Source of the DNA: Scandinavium sp036409475
Lineage (GTDB): Bacteria > Pseudomonadota > Gammaproteobacteria > Enterobacterales > Enterobacteriaceae
DNA length: 64,000 bases
Assembly (NCBI RefSeq): GCF_036409475.1
Contig: NZ_JAYRCK010000002.1
Span: 62,001 to 126,000, forward strand
Direction of reading: 5' to 3'
Made by a program: the position numbers and the translations under genes. The notes under the pieces are model-generated. The model searched no databases. It had not been told where the DNA came from and saw only the letters and a list, made by a program, of their open reading frames with translations. Within the stretch, counting starts at the first letter, position 1. Every line of letters begins with the position of its first letter. This document shows positions 59,117-64,000 of this stretch, one piece after another.

Positions 59117-61612
59117 TTAAGGTGGCGGTGTTCTTGTCGGTGTTTCCGTTGGCGGTACCGTTGGTGGCTCCGTTGGCGGTACCGTTGGTGGCTCCGTTGG
59201 TGGTACCGTTGGCGGCTCCGTTGGTGGTACCGTTGGCGGCTCCGTTGGTGGTACCGTTGGCGGTTCCGTTGGTGGTACCGTTGGTGGCTCCGTTGGTGGT
59301 ACTGTTGGCGGCTCCGTTGGTGGTTCCGTTGGCGGTACCGTTGGTGGCTCCGTTGGTGGCTCCGTTGGTGGCTCCGTTGGTGGCTCCGTTGGTGGCTCCG
59401 TTGGCGGTACCGTTGGTGGCTCCGTCGGTGGTACCGTTGGTGGCTCCGTTGGCAGTTCCGTTTGTGGCGGAGGCGTTGGGCCTGGCGGTAGCGGAGGCAA
59501 TGGTATAGGCAGCTTCATTAAACCAAATACTGGCGTTAATCCGGCAAGGCTGGATAGCGCAGCAAGGCCACCGCCACCGCCACCACCGCTGCCGCAGCCA
59601 TCGCCAGGGTTGATTTCCACCACGCCGCCCTGGATGACGACTCTGTCAGAACCCACAATTTTGATTGTCGGGGCGCTAAGCGTCAGCTCGCTTCCCGCAG
59701 CCAGTGAAATCGCTGCGCCAGCCACCATGGTGGCTGCCCCGCCAACGGCCAATTGCCACGCGCCTCCGACGGATTCTGCGTGATAGCCTCCGACGTTAAT
59801 CAGGTTTGCGCCGCCAACGTTGGTGGCGTTCATTCCACCGACGTCCAGGGAGTTCGCGCCGCCTACAACCACACCCCGCGTCAGTCCAACCTGCAGGCCG
59901 TAAGTGAGGCCAATCATTTTGCTGTAGTTGCCGGAAACAACCTTGCCGTAGTCGACACCTACGCTCATGTTACGGCTGGCTCCAATCACCACCTGCGAGT
60001 TTGCCCCGATGGTCTGGGTTTCATCATTTTTGGTGACGCGGTCCATATTGCGCTCGGCCTGCTCCCAATACTGTTCCTGGCCGGGCTTGTCTTCAAAGCG
60101 AATGCCGTTGTAGTTAGTGCGTCCGCCGCCAACCGTGCGGCTTATCATGCCGCTTTGAGTGCTGTTGACCGGCAGATCCCACGGCGGCATAGTGATGTTG
60201 TTGTAGAGGCTGCCGATGATCAGCGGACGATCGGGATCGCCGTTGATAAAATCAACGATCACTTCATGGCCGACGCGGGGGATGTAGATGCCGCCAAAGT
60301 TATTTCCGGCCCATGACTGGCTGACGCGCAGCCAGCAGGAGTCAGATTCCCGGTTTTTCCCATAGCGATCCCAGACAAAACGCACCTTCACCCGACCATA
60401 TTCATCGGTCCAGATATCTTCGTCTGGCGGGCCGACCACGATCGCCGTTTGCGGGCCGCGGGTCCTGGGGCGTTTAATCGTCAGCGGGTGGCGATAGATT
60501 TTGCTGGTGGGCTGGACGGTGAAATCGCAGTGATAGCTGAACACTTCAACGCCGCTGGATTGCGGGATTTCAGTAATCATCAGGCTGCTGGCCAGCACCA
60601 TATATTCACGATTGGCCTTCTCAACCGGATAGCCAGCCAGAATAAAGTTGCAGCCGCAGACGACCCCGCGAATTTCTCCGGAGCCTATCGCCCGGGATCC
60701 TTCCGCACCGCGCTCTTCCATGCGAACGCTGGCCAGCATTTCCCCGACGGAGGGTTGTTCGTAGTCGCCAGGCCAGTGGAACATCTCCATTTGGTTGTAC
60801 ACCGTGTTACGCGGCTTACTGTCGACGGCAGAAATATCCGCCCGCGATTTGGTGAAATCATAGTCGTTGGTCAGCCAGCGGCCGCTGACGATCGTTTCCT
60901 GATGGTGGAACTGACTGATATACTCTTCACCAGCCTGCGGATTGTCCGGAACGTACTGAATCGTATGGTAGGCTTCGCTGAAGTAGCGACGGTGCGCCCC
61001 AACATGATCAACCAGGATCAGCTTGTGCTTGTGATCGTTGTGTTCAAAGAACCAGTAGATCCCCCATTCTTCCATTAATCGTTCAATGAAATCGAAATCA
61101 GTTTCACCATACTGAACCTGAAAATCGAGCGCTGGATAATTGGCTGAAAGCCGTTTTTCTACCGGATAGTGATAATCGCTGAGCACCTCATCAATAATAT
61201 CCACAACGTTTTTCTGCTGGAATATTTTGAAATCGGACGTTAGCTCAGCAATATGCAGCCAGGGACGTAAGATGATTTCATACATGGCCTGATTAGAATC
61301 ACGCCCAATATATCTGGCTTTCTGGACTATCCCTGAAATTTCACGTGTGCCTTTGCCGACATAACTGACTAGATCCAGCCCATTACCATCGAGTTCAATT
61401 TCAATGGTCATCTCTTTGCCAAGCAGCGCTTTAATGTCGACATTAGACGCTGATTGCCAGGGGATCGCCGGATTAGCAGGTGTTTTGGCGGTAATCGTCC
61501 ATGTATAAAGCGTGGAAAAGGCTTCTTCGCCTTCCAGCTTCGACAGGGCTAAGGCAGGTTCTCCCAGCAAATAAGGCATGGCTGGGCTGCTCAGGCTGAT
61601 TGTACGCGACAT
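59117..61612 (-). CDS. vgrG: T6SS spike protein VgrG with Pro/Thr-rich repeat tail
   Basis: Protein of 831 residues. Residues about 1-380 form the gp27-like base, about 385-500 the gp5 OB-fold (VVGPPDEDIWTDEYGRVKV, RVGHEVIVDFINGDPDRP, IIGSLYN), then a beta-helical needle with GGANSLDVGG-type repeats to about 670. A poly-Gly stretch leads to a tail of about 27 tetrapeptides TEPP/TVPP (about 718-825) ending TRTPPP. VgrG trimers tip the Hcp tube. No recognisable toxin domain is fused; the tail may bind an effector or PAAR. Confidence 0.94.
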   Translation of the reverse strand: MSRTISLSSPAMPYLLGEPALALSKLEGEEAFSTLYTWTITAKTPANPAIPWQSASNVDIKALLGKEMTIEIELDGNGLDLVSYVGKGTREISGIVQKARYIGRDSNQAMYEIILRPWLHIAELTSDFKIFQQKNVVDIIDEVLSDYHYPVEKRLSANYPALDFQVQYGETDFDFIERLMEEWGIYWFFEHNDHKHKLILVDHVGAHRRYFSEAYHTIQYVPDNPQAGEEYISQFHHQETIVSGRWLTNDYDFTKSRADISAVDSKPRNTVYNQMEMFHWPGDYEQPSVGEMLASVRMEERGAEGSRAIGSGEIRGVVCGCNFILAGYPVEKANREYMVLASSLMITEIPQSSGVEVFSYHCDFTVQPTSKIYRHPLTIKRPRTRGPQTAIVVGPPDEDIWTDEYGRVKVRFVWDRYGKNRESDSCWLRVSQSWAGNNFGGIYIPRVGHEVIVDFINGDPDRPLIIGSLYNNITMPPWDLPVNSTQSGMISRTVGGGRTNYNGIRFEDKPGQEQYWEQAERNMDRVTKNDETQTIGANSQVVIGASRNMSVGVDYGKVVSGNYSKMIGLTYGLQVGLTRGVVVGGANSLDVGGMNATNVGGANLINVGGYHAESVGGAWQLAVGGAATMVAGAAISLAAGSELTLSAPTIKIVGSDRVVIQGGVVEINPGDGCGSGGGGGGGLAALSSLAGLTPVFGLMKLPIPLPPLPPGPTPPPQTELPTEPPTVPPTEPPTVPPTEPPTEPPTEPPTEPPTEPPTVPPTEPPTEPPTVPPTEPPTVPPTEPPTVPPTEPPTVPPTEPPTVPPTEPPTVPPTEPPTVPPTETPTRTPPP
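59138..59461. repeat. 12-bp minisatellite encoding the VgrG tail
   Basis: About 27 tandem 12-base units, alternating mainly GTTGGTGGCTCC and GTTGGCGGTACC on the plus strand, encode TEPP and TVPP on the minus strand. Units are near-identical, so copy number is likely to vary without breaking the frame. Confidence 0.92.
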
Positions 61613-61738
61613 TTAAATACCTGATACGTTATTCATAAATTGATGCCAGCACACACGCCGTGTGAGCAGGGCGATGACGTTATTGTCTGTGTTTTTTCTG
61701 CTATTTTTTCATTATGCTTTCGCCTCCACGCGATTTTA
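61613..61738. other. Spacer vgrG / tssM
   Basis: 126 AT-rich bases between the tssM stop and the vgrG start, long enough for a separate vgrG promoter. I do not see a clear terminator or promoter pair. Confidence 0.4.
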
Positions 61739-64000
61739 TTATTCATCAAAGATCTCCTGTCCATAATCATTACTCTGCGGGCATTCAAAATGGTTTAATA
61801 GCTCAGCGAGTGTTGCGTTTTCAGACACCATTCCACCCAGCGTCACGTCCATGCGGCGCTTATCAATAGAGAAAGTCAGTATGATGTTTCCGTCATCGCC
61901 GACCTGTTGTTTTGTCGCCGTATCCATCCAACGGAAAAGCGCCCATGGGCTATTAAGCGCCACTAACGATGGGCTTCCGGGAAGCGATGGCAGGGCGTTT
62001 ATGTCGATATTGGTGCTGCCATTGTTGCCCGGCCAGTTAAATAACCAGGGAACCACCGGGCCGTGTATATAATGGAACGGGTTACCTGCCATATTCATAT
62101 TGAGCTGAACGATGGCCGGATCCATATAGGTGATTGATAGCGTCGGGGAGAATGACATTTTTTTCCCGCTGTCGCTGGCGAAAAAGGCGTTACGGATACG
62201 CGCAACCTGCTGGAAAAAGGCCAGATTACCTTCCTCCTGGCTGCCTTTGTAGCGCCAGACGGGCTGCGAAGTATCGACTTTATCCGCCAGATTTTGTCTG
62301 AACCAGCTGTCCACCAGCCCATCCCGGGCAAAGAACTGTTCGAAATCATGCGGATTGACTTCCTGAACGGCGTGGCGGAACGGATAGCGGTTCACCAGTG
62401 TGGCGCGGCACACCTCGCCGAGGTTGTCGTCAATATTTTTGCTGTTGCTGGTAAGCACCTTTGCTTCCACTTTGTTGGAGGCGCCATTGAGGAAAGGCTC
62501 AATAATGGTGCGAAACGGGGTCGGCCAGGTTTGCGCCTGAATGCCGATCCGTTTGCTGGTATCTGGCATTACTGGCGTATCGCCATTGCTGAGGCTATTA
62601 CTGGTGACCACAAAAAGCGTATACAGCTCGCTCAACGTAGAGGAGAGTTTGTTCAGCTGTGAACCGGGCAATCCGGCCATGCCGCCTTCCATCGACAGCG
62701 GATTTCCCTGGCCGTTAACGAATTCCCGCAGGGCGCGAAACCGTTCATCCACCTCCGAGCGGGTCAGTTTCTTGACCAGATAATCGGTCGCTTCATCCAG
62801 TTTTTTTACCTGATTGATCACGCGATTATTGGTGAAGCGGTTATTGCCGACGTCCAGCAATTCCGGCTGCGTTTTATCTTTCTGCGCCAGGGTGGTTTGC
62901 TCCACGGCGACGCGGGCGATGTTCACCAGCGGCGAATCCGGCGAGGCCAGGATCCGCAATACGTAAATATCGCCTGCCAGCGGAGAATGGCTATCGGCTG
63001 CGGCCATGTCCAGCGGGATCAGCTGAATGCTGTCCAGCAGGCGAGTCCACCAGCTGCTGTATTCCTGAAGATAAAGGCGCAGCACACCTTCGCGTACCGT
63101 TAACGGATTGGCCGACACGTCTTCCCGGGTTCCCATTACCCACTCATCCTCGCGTTGCAACTGAGTAATGAGATAGAGAAACTTTTTTTTTATCAGCATC
63201 TGATAGCCAGCCCGGGTAAAGAACCCGGGAATACCGTTCTGTGCCAGATCTTCATCGTCCAGGGTAAAAATTTGTGTGCTGGTATCCCCCGTCATTTTGT
63301 CGAGCGTCATCGGTTCCGCAGCCTGTGTCAGCGCCTCCGACTTTACCCGCTGATAGAGTCTCGCATTGAGCGTGTGCTGACCCAGGGCAGCACGCGCCTG
63401 GGTGATGAGTTCTGCATCTGCTTTCTGGCTGTAGTGCAACCACTCCGGCTGGGCAAACAGCGCCATCAGATGCTGCTGAAACACGCTTTCGTCGCCGTAG
63501 GCGGTGAGCTTATCCTGAGCCTCCCACTGCTGGGTGATGGCTTCTGTCAGCCAGCTTTGCGGCGCTTTAGCCTGGCCATAAATGCCCAGATAGATTTTCA
63601 GCGCGTTATACAGGGCGTCATTATCTTTGGCCTGGAGCGCGGCGCTCAGCGAGGCGGTCGCCTGATTTTGCAGTGACGGCAGCAAAAAGCGTTGTAGCAT
63701 AAAGCGGTACAGCCCGTTGGCGTGCGTAGCGACGGCCTGGCCGGTGTACAACCCGTAACGATAGTCTATCGTCGGTTCAAACAGATTGAGGTTTTCGACA
63801 TCGGGTAAACGGCGTGACATCGCCAGCAGCCCGGGTAAAACGGTGTTGTCCGGGAACTGCCTGAGTCCGGCGACGGCGGTTTCAAGCTGGCGCGTTTTTC
63901 CTGAGACGGCATCCAGAAATTCAGCGTTATTGTTGAAGCTGACAACCAACCCATTGATCAATATCACCGCCAGCAACAGCAGGGCCGTATGGCTGAATAG
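61739..64000 (-). CDS. tssM: T6SS membrane-complex protein TssM (C-terminal part, runs off window)
   Basis: The frame is open to the right edge, so the N-terminal GTPase-like cytoplasmic part lies outside. What is visible begins in a membrane helix (LLLAVILINGLVVSF) and continues through the periplasmic IcmF/TssM region to the C-terminal domain (QNLADKVDTSQPVWRYKG, MSFSPTLSITYMDP, GPVVPWLFNWPG, WALFRWMD). TssM spans the periplasm and contacts the TssJ lipoprotein. An apparent start at 63976 lies in the coding region and is not the gene start. It is upstream of vgrG with a 126-base spacer. Confidence 0.92.
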   Translation of the reverse strand, partial: LFSHTALLLLAVILINGLVVSFNNNAEFLDAVSGKTRQLETAVAGLRQFPDNTVLPGLLAMSRRLPDVENLNLFEPTIDYRYGLYTGQAVATHANGLYRFMLQRFLLPSLQNQATASLSAALQAKDNDALYNALKIYLGIYGQAKAPQSWLTEAITQQWEAQDKLTAYGDESVFQQHLMALFAQPEWLHYSQKADAELITQARAALGQHTLNARLYQRVKSEALTQAAEPMTLDKMTGDTSTQIFTLDDEDLAQNGIPGFFTRAGYQMLIKKKFLYLITQLQREDEWVMGTREDVSANPLTVREGVLRLYLQEYSSWWTRLLDSIQLIPLDMAAADSHSPLAGDIYVLRILASPDSPLVNIARVAVEQTTLAQKDKTQPELLDVGNNRFTNNRVINQVKKLDEATDYLVKKLTRSEVDERFRALREFVNGQGNPLSMEGGMAGLPGSQLNKLSSTLSELYTLFVVTSNSLSNGDTPVMPDTSKRIGIQAQTWPTPFRTIIEPFLNGASNKVEAKVLTSNSKNIDDNLGEVCRATLVNRYPFRHAVQEVNPHDFEQFFARDGLVDSWFRQNLADKVDTSQPVWRYKGSQEEGNLAFFQQVARIRNAFFASDSGKKMSFSPTLSITYMDPAIVQLNMNMAGNPFHYIHGPVVPWLFNWPGNNGSTNIDINALPSLPGSPSLVALNSPWALFRWMDTATKQQVGDDGNIILTFSIDKRRMDVTLGGMVSENATLAELLNHFECPQSNDYGQEIFDE

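Noticed and set aside
59017..59508. Long plus-strand frames rich in Val/Pro/Ala or Trp/Arg over the vgrG tail
   Set aside because: They are the complement of the 12-base repeats; the minus-strand VgrG frame explains the DNA.

Overview
This window is chromosomal DNA from an enterobacterium close to Enterobacter, Lelliottia or Kosakonia. Most genes are near-identical in length and order to the E. coli K-12 stretch symE-hsdSMR-yjiA-yjiX-btsT-tsr-opgB-yjjA-dnaCT-yjjBP-yjjQ-bglJ-fhuF-yjjZ-leuVPQ-rsmC-holD-rimI-yjjG-prfC-osmY-ytjA-yjjUV-yjjWI-deoCABD-yjjJ-[lplA]-ytjB-serB-radA-nadR. REP/BIME elements and one ERIC element also point to Enterobacteriaceae. The species is an inference from gene order, not a database match.

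Layout. 1-783: 5' part of a Kup-family potassium transporter gene that runs off the left edge. 842-3872: a nucleoside operon (xapA, a TsgA-like MFS transporter, a LysR regulator) behind a perfect 20-bp palindrome. 4326-5639: an AT-rich module of membrane protein, DUF1493-like protein and orphan T6SS Hcp. 5712-12178: symE and a type IA restriction system (hsdS, hsdM, hsdR), equivalent to the E. coli immigration control region. mcrBC and mrr of that region are absent. Instead there is a secreted phytase-like protein behind a PhoB box and a DinJ/YafQ-type toxin-antitoxin pair. 14612-20719: yjiA, yjiX, btsT, a small D...ExK protein and tsr. 20795-26441: opgB, yjjA, dnaC, dnaT, yjjB and yjjP on the minus strand.

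26442-29368 is AT-rich and regulatory: a decayed AraC-family gene, yjjQ-bglJ, a YbaK-like gene and a perfect palindromic operator before an orphan cellobiose-type PTS EIIC gene. 30776-33220 holds fhuF and yjjZ, both with Fur boxes, flanking a membrane diguanylate cyclase. Three tRNA-Leu(CAG) genes follow, then the core block rsmC to yjjV, a NupC-family transporter, the YjjW/YjjI glycyl-radical pair and the complete deoCABD operon. yjjJ (hipH) follows. lplA is reduced to a 152-bp deletion scar, and ytjB, serB, radA and nadR complete the core.

55937-64000 is the end of a type VI secretion cluster on the minus strand: tssM (partial), vgrG with a long Pro-Thr repeat tail, PAAR, a TagK-like protein, impE/tagJ, tssE and an unidentified terminal gene.

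The genes group into nucleoside salvage (xap operon, NupC-like transporter, deo operon, deoD), DNA defence (Hsd, SymE, TA pair), replication priming (DnaT, DnaC, HolD), pyruvate and serine physiology (BtsT, Tsr, SerB), iron response (FhuF, YjjZ) and interbacterial competition (orphan Hcp module plus the T6SS cluster). I saw no insertion sequence, prophage or CRISPR array. The most notable items are the Hcp module, the VgrG repeat tail, the lplA scar, the HsdR lacking the EcoKI N-terminal domain, and several sharply defined operators (PhoB, LexA, BtsR-like, LacI-like, TA, Fur).
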